64,000 bases of DNA from Pseudomonas protegens (GTDB lineage: Bacteria > Pseudomonadota > Gammaproteobacteria > Pseudomonadales > Pseudomonadaceae). The notes under the pieces were generated by a model, which had not been told where the DNA came from, searched no databases, and saw only the letters and a program-made list of their open reading frames with translations. Below, one piece after another: positions 53,141-61,531 of the stretch. A program made the translations under genes and the position numbers. Position 1 is the first letter of the stretch. Every line of letters begins with the position of its first letter. Location of the stretch: contig NZ_CP031396.1 of assembly GCF_003363755.1 (NCBI RefSeq), positions 5,674,501 through 5,738,500 on the forward strand, written 5' to 3'.

Positions 53141-54224
53141 GGGCCACCTCGAAACGTTTCGTCCAAGAGTTGGCCTCGCGGAACTGCAGGGTATTCGCCA
53201 GCGGCTCGCTGAACGCCAGGGCTTGGCGCATCACTTGGGGAATGTCCGTGGCGGTATCGCTGAGAAAAACTCCCGGTGTATGACGGCGAACACTCATTTC
53301 GCCAAAGTCGGTGCTGACCACCGGCAGGCCCAGGGCCCGGTATTCGTAGTACTTGATCGGATCGACAAAACGGGTGATGTCGTTTCTCTTGAACGGAATC
53401 AGCCCGACATCGAATTTGCTCATCGCCGCCAGTGCGGCTGGGTGCGACAGTGCCGGTAAGCAGCGGATGTTGGCGGCTAGGGCCGGAGGTGAGGTGCCGT
53501 GTTGCGGGCCTATCAAGCGCACCTCGGCTTCCGGGAAGGCCTGGGCCAGGGCGAGGATGAAGTCCCAGTCGAACCACTTGGCGAGGGTGCCGATGTAGCC
53601 GAATACGGGGCGCGTGGCATGTGCTGTGGATCGGCACAGTGGCAGGGAGGGCAACCGTTCGCTGGCACAGCCATTGAGTAGCAGGCGTGCATTGACCTGC
53701 TGCTGCAACCAATAGTGCTGCAGGTTCGAGCAGGAGGTCAGGGCGGTGGTCACGGCTCTGGCCGTTTCGCGCTGGCGTTGCTGCATGGCGCGCCGGGACC
53801 AGCCGCTATAGAAAGCCGGTACGTTGTCCATCACGTCGTAGAAACTGCTGACGAAGAGCGGCTCGCGCAGCAATTGCAGGGCCAGTCGCGAGGGCTTGCC
53901 GATGCCTAGCTGGGTCGGTCCCTGAGCGAAGTGCCTGACCTGCTGCATCAGGCGCCCCCAGAACAGTCGATTCAACCACCCCGAACCGGGCAAGGGCTCT
54001 ATCGGCAGGGCTCGGGGACGGATCAGGGTCAACCAGTCGGGCACCGGTTCGCTGGGAGGGGCTGGGGAGTGCTGCAGCAGGTCGCGGGGCACCGGGAGGC
54101 GAGTGGGGTAGGGTTCGATCCACAGCACCGGAGCCCGGGTGCTGGCGTGGAACTGTCGAACCAGTTCCTGGGGCCGTTGGGCGAAACTGTGCCAACTGAC
54201 AGGCGACAGATAGACCAGTTTCAT
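53124..54224 (-). CDS. glycosyltransferase, GT4-like (366 aa)
   Basis: GT-B fold glycosyltransferase. The N-terminus MKLVYLSPVSWHSFAQRPQELVRQFH is the conserved start of a subfamily that frequently sits beside capsule and O-antigen genes. The C-terminal Rossmann half has GYIGTLAKWFDWDFIL and RFVDPIKYYEYRALGLPVVSTDFGE, where the E-x7-E-type binding site would lie. ATG 54224 overlaps the stop of the previous gene (ATGA). It is homologous to the GT4 half of the 54221-56302 fusion protein: both share G-x-A/T-L-A-x-WFD and P-x-K-x-YEY. Confidence 0.85.
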   Translation of the reverse strand: MKLVYLSPVSWHSFAQRPQELVRQFHASTRAPVLWIEPYPTRLPVPRDLLQHSPAPPSEPVPDWLTLIRPRALPIEPLPGSGWLNRLFWGRLMQQVRHFAQGPTQLGIGKPSRLALQLLREPLFVSSFYDVMDNVPAFYSGWSRRAMQQRQRETARAVTTALTSCSNLQHYWLQQQVNARLLLNGCASERLPSLPLCRSTAHATRPVFGYIGTLAKWFDWDFILALAQAFPEAEVRLIGPQHGTSPPALAANIRCLPALSHPAALAAMSKFDVGLIPFKRNDITRFVDPIKYYEYRALGLPVVSTDFGEMSVRRHTPGVFLSDTATDIPQVMRQALAFSEPLANTLQFREANSWTKRFEVAHAAIL

Positions 54225-56302
54225 GGCTCCTCCCTGGAGGTGTGCGGGACCCATGGGCGGTTCCATTTGGCTTCGTAGAAAGCCTTGTTGCGGTTGAACA
54301 GTTGCTGGCGCTGGCTTCCGGGCATCAGTTCGAAGGAGGCGGACAGGTGGTGATGAATGAACACGTCCTCGGCGAAGGCACAGGACAAGCCGGCTTGCTC
54401 GACCCGGCGGCAGTAATCGTCGTCCTCGAAAAAACCCAGCCCGAAGGCTTCGTCGAGGGGGCCTAGGCGTTGATAGGTTGACCTGGACATCATCACCGCG
54501 AAGAAACCGAGGGTGGCGCAAGGCACGCTCAGGCCGGCGTGGCGCCAAGTGTATTGGCGGGCACGGATGGCCATCTCCCGTGAGTCCTGATAGCGGATGT
54601 CGATCTTCGCTTCATTGCCGATGTTGTTGGTCACCGGTCCGATCAGGCCGAGCCCCGGGTCGCGCTGCAGGTGGCGGCGCAGGGTTTGTGCCCAGCCGCT
54701 GGTGACCTGGGTGTCATTGTTAAGCAGTGCCAGGAACTCGCCCTTGGCCAGGGCCAGGCCCTGATTGTTGGCGGCGGCAAAACCCCGGTTGCTGTTGTTG
54801 AGAATCAGCGAGTGTCCGCTGTTCGCTGACCAGTGCTGGAGGAATTCGACGCTGCCATCGGTGGAGGCGTTGTCCACGACGATGATTTCCAGTGGCTCGC
54901 TCAGGGAGTCGGCAGTCAGGCTCGCCAGGCAGTCCCGAGTGAACGCCAAGTTGTTGTAGGTCACCACTATCACGCTCACCAGCGGTTGAGAGGCAACATT
55001 CTCTGTCAGGTTAATCAGGGCCTGTACCCGGTGTTGCCAGGTTTGCTGCGCGGCGAAGGCCTGGCGTTGGCGAGAAGCAGCGCTGCATCCAGGTTCCTGC
55101 AACGCCCGGGCGATGGCATTGATAAACGCGGGCGTGTCCTCGGCGATGGCGACCTGTTGCTTGAATTCGTGCAATTCAGGGAGATCCACCGCCACCACCG
55201 GTTTACCGGCGCTCAGGTACTCGTAGACCTTGACTGGGTTGGTGGCCAGGGTTAGCGGTTCGATGCGAAACGGCAGGATGCAGACGTCGAAAGCCTGCAG
55301 GTAGGCGGACAGCTGCGCATAAGGAATCTCGCCCGTGAGCTTGATATTGGCGTGGCCCCGCAGGCGCGCGCCGATACCTGCGGTATCTGCGCCAATCAGC
55401 AGCACGGTGCAGTGGGCAAAGGCGCTGGCTATGGCAGACACCAGGTCTACGTCGAACCAATGGGCTAATGCCCCGTAGTAGCCGATCACGGGACGTTTTT
55501 GCGGATCTTGATAGCGGCGTTCCGTGGGTGTTGAGAAGTAGTCGAAGTCGGCGGCGTTGCGCAGAATCGCTCGCTGCTGTGCAGCTGTCCTTGGCCTTTG
55601 CGGGTGCCAATGTTGTTCAAGCCATGCCGAGGCAAACAGCACCACATCGGCTTCGCGGATCAGGCGGCACTCCAGTTGTTGCAACTGCGCGGCGTTGTTG
55701 CCAAATCCCTGATGGTGATCCATGCAGTCATAGACCACACGACTGTTGGGCAGCACTCCCGCCACGGGAGCCCAGAACGGGTGCTGGATCAGCGATACCA
55801 CCTGGGGCGAATTCGCCCAACTCAGGAGTTCACCGATGCTGCGCCGTAACTGCCAGATCAAGGTTTCATCCGGTACTGCGTGGTAAATGATCGGTGCGGT
55901 GTGGGCAAAGAGCCGGACTTCGAACAGGCGCCCCGTTTCATCAAGAGGGCGCAGTGTAAAACCGTCGCGAGGGTCATCCTCCAGAGCGGCCGAGATGTAG
56001 AACACACGGCGTCCGCCAAGGCTCAACTGCTCGGCCAGCTGTTGCGGGCGCTGGTGTCGAAAATCCCAGTCGATGACGCCCCAGAATACGTAGTCGGGCG
56101 CATTCGCCAGCGGCTCCTGCAAGTTGCAAAGTGGAGGTTGAAACAGACTGTCGGCTATTACGTCGCGGTGCAGGGCTCGTCGTACTGATGTCATTTGGCG
56201 ATAGATTCGACCCAATAGGACGCGCAGAGGATTGGGCAGTGGCAGTCTCCGATAGGTGTTGCGCAGTTGCCTGAGTAGTGCTTTGGGGTCAGGCCGTGGC
56301 AT
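54221..56302 (-). CDS. bifunctional GT4-GT2 glycosyltransferase fusion
   Basis: A 693-residue protein with two glycosyltransferase domains. Residues about 50-430 form a GT-B domain (VFWGVIDWDFRHQRPQQLAEQL, GYYGALAHWFDVDL, NPVKVYEYLSAGKPVVAVDLPEL). Residues about 440-690 form a GT2 domain beginning PLVSVIVVTYNNLAFTRDCL, with LLNNDTQV as the metal motif and LDEAFGLGFFEDDDYCRRV near the end. Two sugar transfers by one polypeptide are likely. ATG 56302 is chosen; the frame extends to 56335. A 50-base gap separates it from the oxygenase gene. The next two genes encode the same two activities as separate proteins. Confidence 0.87.
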   Translation of the reverse strand: MPRPDPKALLRQLRNTYRRLPLPNPLRVLLGRIYRQMTSVRRALHRDVIADSLFQPPLCNLQEPLANAPDYVFWGVIDWDFRHQRPQQLAEQLSLGGRRVFYISAALEDDPRDGFTLRPLDETGRLFEVRLFAHTAPIIYHAVPDETLIWQLRRSIGELLSWANSPQVVSLIQHPFWAPVAGVLPNSRVVYDCMDHHQGFGNNAAQLQQLECRLIREADVVLFASAWLEQHWHPQRPRTAAQQRAILRNAADFDYFSTPTERRYQDPQKRPVIGYYGALAHWFDVDLVSAIASAFAHCTVLLIGADTAGIGARLRGHANIKLTGEIPYAQLSAYLQAFDVCILPFRIEPLTLATNPVKVYEYLSAGKPVVAVDLPELHEFKQQVAIAEDTPAFINAIARALQEPGCSAASRQRQAFAAQQTWQHRVQALINLTENVASQPLVSVIVVTYNNLAFTRDCLASLTADSLSEPLEIIVVDNASTDGSVEFLQHWSANSGHSLILNNSNRGFAAANNQGLALAKGEFLALLNNDTQVTSGWAQTLRRHLQRDPGLGLIGPVTNNIGNEAKIDIRYQDSREMAIRARQYTWRHAGLSVPCATLGFFAVMMSRSTYQRLGPLDEAFGLGFFEDDDYCRRVEQAGLSCAFAEDVFIHHHLSASFELMPGSQRQQLFNRNKAFYEAKWNRPWVPHTSREEP

Positions 56303-56352
56303 TCCCGGTTTCCTTTGGGGCGATAACGTTGCCAATCAGGTTTGCGTGCGCT

Positions 56353-57054
56353 TTAGCCATGAGGCCCTTCATAGTCATGCAGAGGAGTCTGGTCTGCGGC
56401 TGGCCACATCGAACTCAGAGAGCCGGGACGGTAGAAGGTTACGGTCATGCTGCGGCGTGAGGTCCGGCAGTTGTCCACTACCTGTGATACGGCGTGCCAT
56501 GAATGTTCGGCACGCACCAGGACGGCAGAGTTACCGACCAGGGGTGGGATCACCGCTACCACATCCGTTGGATCTGCAGAGCCGAGGATGTTCAGGCAGC
56601 CACCCTCTTTGATGTTCCAGGATTCGTTGAAATACAGGATATGGGTCACCAGCTTGTCGCTGAGGTCGGGATGAGGACCCAGGCAGGCCTGCGGCCCGTA
56701 GTGGAATACATTGATTTCCATGGGGGCTGTGCGCAGGTCCAGGTCGGTCAGTGTCGACATCGCCAGGCGATAGGCCGCAGAGCTCAGTTCTGTCGCCAGT
56801 GCCAGCCATGCGGGGCTCAGGCCTTCAGGGTGGACGATGCGCCCAGTCCCCATTTCCACCAATTGTCGCGCCTGGTACTCATAGTCTTTTTCTCCGCCAT
56901 ATCCATACACTCGCTTGAAGGCGTCATGGGGGTAGGTCGCTGCCAACGCCGCGGCGTCTTGCGCTGTGTACAGGCCATCGATCTGGCCCCAGCGGAAAGG
57001 TTGATTGTGCAGTGGCTGTTTGGTGAGCCTCGTCAGATCTAGCATCCTGTTCAT
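56353..57054 (-). CDS. 2OG-Fe(II) oxygenase-like protein
   Basis: A 233-residue protein with the double-stranded beta-helix signature of 2-oxoglutarate/Fe(II) dioxygenases: the HxD pair in LGPHPDLSDKLVTHILYFN near residue 122 and the distal histidine in RAEHSWHAVSQV near 188, with a following RRSMTVTFYRP where an arginine could bind 2OG. This fits the prolyl-4-hydroxylase/P4Hc type. It would hydroxylate a small molecule, protein or sugar; the placement in a glycan operon suggests a sugar or lipid-linked target. It overlaps the pyruvyl-transferase-like gene by four bases. Substrate is unknown. Confidence 0.8.
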   Translation of the reverse strand: MNRMLDLTRLTKQPLHNQPFRWGQIDGLYTAQDAAALAATYPHDAFKRVYGYGGEKDYEYQARQLVEMGTGRIVHPEGLSPAWLALATELSSAAYRLAMSTLTDLDLRTAPMEINVFHYGPQACLGPHPDLSDKLVTHILYFNESWNIKEGGCLNILGSADPTDVVAVIPPLVGNSAVLVRAEHSWHAVSQVVDNCRTSRRSMTVTFYRPGSLSSMWPAADQTPLHDYEGPHG

Positions 57055-58427
57055 CTTCCCAGTAGATGGTTGAAACGGCGTCGAAGGGAACGCAGTGGCG
57101 CAGTGATGCGAAAGGAGCTGGAGCGATACACCCGGTCGAGTTCGCCGCAGGCGTGTCCCATGAGTTCCTGTTGCTGGCGCTGTTGTTGTTTCAGTTGCTC
57201 CATTTGCTTAAGCAGTGCCTCCAGCTCAGCCTGTTTTTCCAGGCATTCCTCACGCCAGTCCAGGCGGGTTTCTTCCAGTAGTCCAGGCAGTGCTTGCCAG
57301 AGTCGGTCGATTGACTGGCGGGTGGGGCGGCGGCCCTGGCTGATGAGTTCGGCCACTCGATCCCAATGGCGCTGCAATTGCTCTCGGGCATCGACCAGTC
57401 GGGCGCAGGGGGCTCGCCGTACAAGGCGCTCCAGGAACCACTGGGGATCTATCTCTTGCACAGCGTGCAGGGGGTGGATTCCCTCGTAGTCCCGCAGGGC
57501 GGTGTACTTGCCCAGGTCCAGGCGGGCCGAGCTGAAGAGGGGGACACCGAAGGCCAGGGCGGTAATCGCCAGGTGGTAACTGTGGCCGATCACGCCTTGG
57601 GCGTGGCCGAGGATCTCGGCCAGCAGCAGCGGTGCTGGCCAGGTAGGCAGGCGTACGGCCCTTGGCAGGTCGTCGCCAAGAATCGATTCGTGATCTCCCA
57701 GTACCGGGCCGATGGGCAGCAACAGCAGCTGCCACCTTGCAAAGAGCGGGTTGTGGGTTTTCCACAGTTGTAGGAACCCCTCCAGGCCGGCAATCGCATG
57801 CACCACCAGGTAGGGCCTGTTCAGTCCGGCCTGTTCACAGAGTTGGCGGTATTCCACGGAGGGCTGCTGCAGGTCGATCAGGTTGGGCAGGCCGAATGCG
57901 GTGTCCGGCAGCACCTCGACTCGGGCCTCATCGCTCAGCGCCGACAGTGTGTCTTGAGACAAGGTGTCCCGTACTTGCACGTGGGGGCTCAGCTCCAGGG
58001 CCAGTTTGACCAGAGGGACTGCCCAGGTCGGTACGTTGTTGCAGTGCATGCCCGGGGCATTCCAGATCAGCGGTACGTCATGCTGCAGGGCAATCAGTGC
58101 GGGGGATAGCCAATAACCCGTGGGATGGTGGATCTGCGGGTCTGGCGGGTAATACCCCGGGGCCACCTGTTTGTCGAAGCGGATGATGAAACCGCCTCCA
58201 ATCAGTACCCCGTCCAGGGTCTCGATCAGCCGGGGCAGTTCGCTGACCGAGGTGACGTTGTAGGGCCATTGTGGCGTCGTGCGGGTGTTATAGGAGAAGG
58301 CATGCAGGTGCACAGTGCCCAGGCGCGCCTGCAACTCGGCGGCGGCGATCAGGGGAAACAGCAGATCGCCGTAGTTGGCCACGTCAAAGGTACCGAAGAT
58401 CGCTACCTGCCACTCCTTGTCCTTCAT
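57051..58427 (-). CDS. polysaccharide pyruvyl transferase family protein with coiled-coil tail
   Basis: A 458-residue protein. The N-terminal part (residues 1-370) resembles the polysaccharide pyruvyl transferase family: IFGTFDVANYGDLLFPLIAA and GVLIGGGFIIRFD, and GVIGHSYHLAITALAFGVPLF near 295. The C-terminus is a glutamine-rich coiled coil (residues about 392-425) followed by YRSSSFRITAPLRSLRRR, a tail often found in glycosyltransferases of Burkholderia and Pseudomonas. Activity as a pyruvyl transferase on the glycan is inferred. It overlaps both neighbours by four bases. Confidence 0.8.
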   Translation of the reverse strand: MKDKEWQVAIFGTFDVANYGDLLFPLIAAAELQARLGTVHLHAFSYNTRTTPQWPYNVTSVSELPRLIETLDGVLIGGGFIIRFDKQVAPGYYPPDPQIHHPTGYWLSPALIALQHDVPLIWNAPGMHCNNVPTWAVPLVKLALELSPHVQVRDTLSQDTLSALSDEARVEVLPDTAFGLPNLIDLQQPSVEYRQLCEQAGLNRPYLVVHAIAGLEGFLQLWKTHNPLFARWQLLLLPIGPVLGDHESILGDDLPRAVRLPTWPAPLLLAEILGHAQGVIGHSYHLAITALAFGVPLFSSARLDLGKYTALRDYEGIHPLHAVQEIDPQWFLERLVRRAPCARLVDAREQLQRHWDRVAELISQGRRPTRQSIDRLWQALPGLLEETRLDWREECLEKQAELEALLKQMEQLKQQQRQQQELMGHACGELDRVYRSSSFRITAPLRSLRRRFNHLLGR

Positions 58428-59698
58428 GAGTGTTCCTCGGTCGCCCTGGTTGTTTGTCCTTCACGGGTGACGGGCTTGATGTGCAAATCAACGATTCCCA
58501 GGAAATGCTTGTTGCCCGGCAGAATGTCGAAGGCCAGCAGGGCGACCTGCTTTTCAATCAGTTGTGAGGTTTCTTCGGTCTCGCCATCCATCAGCTTGAG
58601 GGTGATGTGGTAGCGCCCGGCAGCCAGGTTGGCCGCGAACTGCAGGCGGATCGAAGCGCGGCGCCAGCCATTCTCGGATGCGCCGCTTTGCAGGGACGCA
58701 TTGACTCCGCTGATCACCAGCAGCCTGGCCTCCTGGATGGTCAGGCTGATGTTGGGGCGGCTGACGGCGTCGCTGACGAGCGTGTCGATGGCGATCTCGA
58801 TGCTGTCACCATGGACAAAGCTCGAGTACAGCGCTCCGGTGTTGCTGAAGACCGCCGAAGTGATGCGTCCTTCATCGGTGCCAAAAGCCATGCCGTGTTC
58901 CGGGTTGAGCGCTGTCTTGACCGTGACCTGGATGGCTCCGGCGCTGGCCCAGCGCCGCTGTTCGTCGCGCATGTCCAGCAGGTAGAGCTCGGCCATCGCT
59001 TCCGGCGCGCCGCTGGCGCGGATTTCGCCGTTACGCAGATACAGGGCGCGGTTGCAGAAGCGCTTGATCAGGCTCATGTCGTGAGACACGAACAGCAGGG
59101 TCATGCCTTGTCGTGTCAGGCGATCGAGTCGCTCCAGGCACTTGAACTGAAAGGAAGCGTCGCCCACGGCCAGGGCTTCATCGACAATCAGGATGTCCGG
59201 CTCCACGCATACCGAGACGGCAAAGGCCAGGCGTACCAGCATGCCGCTGGAATAGGTCCTGGTGGGCTGGTCGATGAACTCACCGATATTGGCGAACGCG
59301 GCGATTTCGTCGAAGCGCGCTTCGATTTCCGCGCGCTTGAGCCCCAGCACCGCACCGTTCAGGTAGACGTTCTCGCGGCCGGTGAACTGCGGATTGAATC
59401 CCGAACCCAGCTCCAGCAAGGCAGCGATCCGGCCGTGGCGGGTCAGGCTGCCGCAAGAGGCACCCGTGGTGCCGCAAATCAGTTGCAGCAAGGTCGATTT
59501 GCCGCTGCCGTTGCGCCCGATGATGCCCAGGGCTTCGCCTTTGCGAATCTCCAGGGAGACCTCTTTCAGTGCCCAGAACTCGCGATAGCGCGGTTTACCG
59601 CGAGGCAGCAGCAATTGCAGCAAGCGATCCCGAGGCTGGTCGTAGATCTGATAGCACTTGCCCAAGCCCTGGGTCTTGATCACAGGATCAGAGCACAT
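58424..59698 (-). CDS. ABC transporter ATPase for polysaccharide export (Wzt-like)
   Basis: ATPase of an ABC-2 type glycan exporter, 424 residues. Walker A GRNGSGKST is at 61-69, the signature is TRTYSSGMLVRLAFAV near 155, and Walker B ILIVDEALAVGD near 175. Beyond residue about 260 there is an additional beta-rich domain (including VFSNTGALYSSFVHGDSIEIAI and NISLTIQEARLLVISGVNAS) like the C-terminal carbohydrate-binding domain of Wzt that recognises the modified end of the glycan. This supports export of a polymer with a terminal modification. It overlaps the permease gene by eleven bases and the pyruvyl-transferase-like gene by four. Confidence 0.88.
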   Translation of the reverse strand: MCSDPVIKTQGLGKCYQIYDQPRDRLLQLLLPRGKPRYREFWALKEVSLEIRKGEALGIIGRNGSGKSTLLQLICGTTGASCGSLTRHGRIAALLELGSGFNPQFTGRENVYLNGAVLGLKRAEIEARFDEIAAFANIGEFIDQPTRTYSSGMLVRLAFAVSVCVEPDILIVDEALAVGDASFQFKCLERLDRLTRQGMTLLFVSHDMSLIKRFCNRALYLRNGEIRASGAPEAMAELYLLDMRDEQRRWASAGAIQVTVKTALNPEHGMAFGTDEGRITSAVFSNTGALYSSFVHGDSIEIAIDTLVSDAVSRPNISLTIQEARLLVISGVNASLQSGASENGWRRASIRLQFAANLAAGRYHITLKLMDGETEETSQLIEKQVALLAFDILPGNKHFLGIVDLHIKPVTREGQTTRATEEHS

Positions 59699-60506
59699 CG
59701 GCAAACCCCTGGCGGGTCTTCTCGAACCACGCGTGTCCGAGAAAAGCCACAGCGCTGGCACCCACCAGTTGGCCCAGCCATAGGCTGATATCGGGGACGA
59801 CGCCCCAGATCAGCACGTCGCGGGATGACTCGATGACCAGGGTCAGGGGATTCAGATAGAGCCAGTGCTGATAGGCAGTCGGCAGCGCGCTCACGGGATA
59901 GAACACTGCGGACAGCAGCATCAGGGCCGACATTAGCACTCCAATGACCTGGCCGATGTCCCGCAGGTAGACCCCCAGGGACGCCAGGAACCATGACAGC
60001 CCAAGCGTGAACAGCACCAGCGGCAGCAGTACCAGGGGAAACAGCAAGGTGGTGAACGGTGGCAGGCCGAAGACCAGTAGATGAAAGATCAGCCAGACGA
60101 TGAAACTCACCAGGGTATGGAACAGCACGGCCCCGAGTATCACGCCGGGCAGGAGGTCCAGGGGGAACACGACTTTCTTCACGTAGTTGGCGTTGCTCGG
60201 GATCAGGCCCGGGGCACGGCTGATGCATTCTGAAAACAGGTTGAAGACCATCATGCCGGTGAATACCAGCAAGGCGAATTGGCTTTTCGAGTCGCTGCCG
60301 GTGTCCCAGCGCACCTTGAACACCACGCTGAAAACGAAGGTGTATACCAGCAGCATGAGCAGGGGGTTGAGGAAGGACCAGAGCAGGCCGGCGATCGATC
60401 CGCGATAGCGGCCTGTGATTTCACGCTCGATTAGCGCCAATAGCAGTTCCCGATGGCGCCAGGGCCTGAACATGAAACGGTTAAGCGTGTTACCCCCAAT
60501 CAACAT
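59688..60506 (-). CDS. ABC-2 type polysaccharide export permease (Wzm-like)
   Basis: Membrane part of the glycan exporter, 272 residues. The N-terminus includes the basic segment RPWRHRELLLALIEREITGRYRGS that is characteristic of Wzm/KpsM permeases, followed by six hydrophobic helices (for example LLWSFLNPLLMLLVYTFVFSVVF). ATG 60506 has AAGGAG upstream at short spacing; TTG 60503 and ATG 60473 are alternatives. It is the first gene of the operon; its promoter lies in the 60507-60780 region. Homology type is clear; the substrate is inferred from the neighbours. Confidence 0.86.
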   Translation of the reverse strand: MLIGGNTLNRFMFRPWRHRELLLALIEREITGRYRGSIAGLLWSFLNPLLMLLVYTFVFSVVFKVRWDTGSDSKSQFALLVFTGMMVFNLFSECISRAPGLIPSNANYVKKVVFPLDLLPGVILGAVLFHTLVSFIVWLIFHLLVFGLPPFTTLLFPLVLLPLVLFTLGLSWFLASLGVYLRDIGQVIGVLMSALMLLSAVFYPVSALPTAYQHWLYLNPLTLVIESSRDVLIWGVVPDISLWLGQLVGASAVAFLGHAWFEKTRQGFADVL

Positions 60507-60738
60507 CCACTCCTTGGTGATCAACTTCCAACACCGCCATACGCACGACCTGAAAGTACTGAGGAGCGGGACGGTGGTTTGTATCGAAGAATTTTATGAG
60601 TTGTGTATAGACCAAAAATGCATGGGCCGACGGCGTTTTTGTGAGCTTTTTGATGATTCGTGCCGATCAGTGCAGGCCTGTTGATAAAAGGGGGCGAGGC
60701 GGTGGGAGTTTCGCCTGGGGAACTGTGGAAGGTTGCAG

Positions 60739-60776
60739 ACCGGCGGAAACTGTCAGTCGCTCCACCGGTTTTTTTC
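60739..60776 (+). terminator. terminator-like hairpin on the plus strand without an upstream gene
   Basis: ACCGG-C-GGA pairs with TCC-A-CCGGT around a 13-base loop and is followed by TTTTTTT on the plus strand. No plus-strand gene lies in 60507-60738, which is an AT-richer gene-free stretch that must hold the promoter of the glycan operon. It may end a short transcript. Confidence 0.35.
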
Positions 60777-60781
60777 GAGTA

Positions 60782-61432
60782 TTAGGGACGGCGGGCTGCC
60801 AGTTGCTCGGCCAGGCCGTGTGCCTGGCGCGCGGTCGCTTGCCGGGAGACCTGGTCGATGTCAGGCCCGAGAATGGTTTTCTCCACCACCAGCGAATGCT
60901 GGTCGGCAATGCCGATGAAGTTCAGCCAAGCCTCGATGTAGGGTTTCTGGAAATCGAACGCTTGGGCCGGAGTGTTCGACTGGGCTGAAAAATCCAGGCC
61001 GCGGGCGTAGCTCACCACCGCTGTCTTGTTGCGCAACAGGCCCTGCAGCCCGTGCTCGGGGTCGAAGCTGAAGAGGATTCCCTGGTGTGATACCAGGTCA
61101 ATGAAATGCTTGAGCTTGTAGGGAATGCTGAAATTCCACAGCGGCACGGAGAGCACCAACAGGTCGGCCTGATGCAGGGGCGCGGCGAGTTCCTGGAGTC
61201 GGTCCCACGCGCTTTGTTCGCTAGCGTTCAACGGCTGGCCACCGAGTCGGGCGTACTTGGCGTCCATTGCTGTCTGATCGAGCTCCGGCAGTTCCAGGCT
61301 CCAAAGGTCCAGGGTGCTGACTTGAGTGTCGGGAACCTGTTGTTGATAGCGCTGGATAAAACTGCGGGCGATTTCCAGGGAGGCGGAGCGACGTAAGCGA
61401 GGCGAGCATTGGATGTGCAGGAGCCGGGTCAT
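60782..61432 (-). CDS. azoR: FMN-dependent NADH-azoreductase
   Basis: Flavodoxin-like NAD(P)H oxidoreductase of 216 residues that reduces azo compounds and quinones. It starts MTRLLHIQCSPRLRRSASLEIARSF, the AzoR pattern with the FMN phosphate loop (SPR-x6-S). VPLWNFSIPYKLKHFIDLV near residue 100 contacts FMN; G-x-L-F-x-F and VVSYARGLDF follow. The usual length is about 200. It diverges from the LysR gene, so the latter likely regulates it. Confidence 0.9.
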   Translation of the reverse strand: MTRLLHIQCSPRLRRSASLEIARSFIQRYQQQVPDTQVSTLDLWSLELPELDQTAMDAKYARLGGQPLNASEQSAWDRLQELAAPLHQADLLVLSVPLWNFSIPYKLKHFIDLVSHQGILFSFDPEHGLQGLLRNKTAVVSYARGLDFSAQSNTPAQAFDFQKPYIEAWLNFIGIADQHSLVVEKTILGPDIDQVSRQATARQAHGLAEQLAARRP

Positions 61433-61480
61433 GAACGAATCTCTTGGTGGATAGGGATGACCGCTATTGCAACATAGCTA

Positions 61481-61496
61481 ATTTATAAATATAAAT
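61481..61496. promoter_or_regulatory. AT-rich palindrome between azoR and the LysR gene
   Basis: ATTTATA-AA-TATAAAT is a perfect 7-bp inverted repeat centred in the divergent spacer; a T-N11-A core lies inside it, which fits LysR-type operators. Confidence 0.55.
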
Positions 61497-61531
61497 TGTC
61501 GATCTAAGGCTTATTGATGGCGATATGAAAT

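Noticed and set aside
52241..60506. Glycan operon as a mobile island
   Set aside because: No integrase, tRNA, IS or direct repeats are visible at either end, so only the gene content suggests accessory nature.
60415..60684. Plus-strand frame of 89 codons over the start of the glycan operon
   Set aside because: Overlaps the permease gene, has mixed composition and no ribosome site; not a convincing gene.
60507..60780. JUMPstart/ops element (GGCGGTAG) before the glycan operon
   Set aside because: I looked on the minus strand in front of the permease gene and did not find the core; RfaH-type control is not supported.
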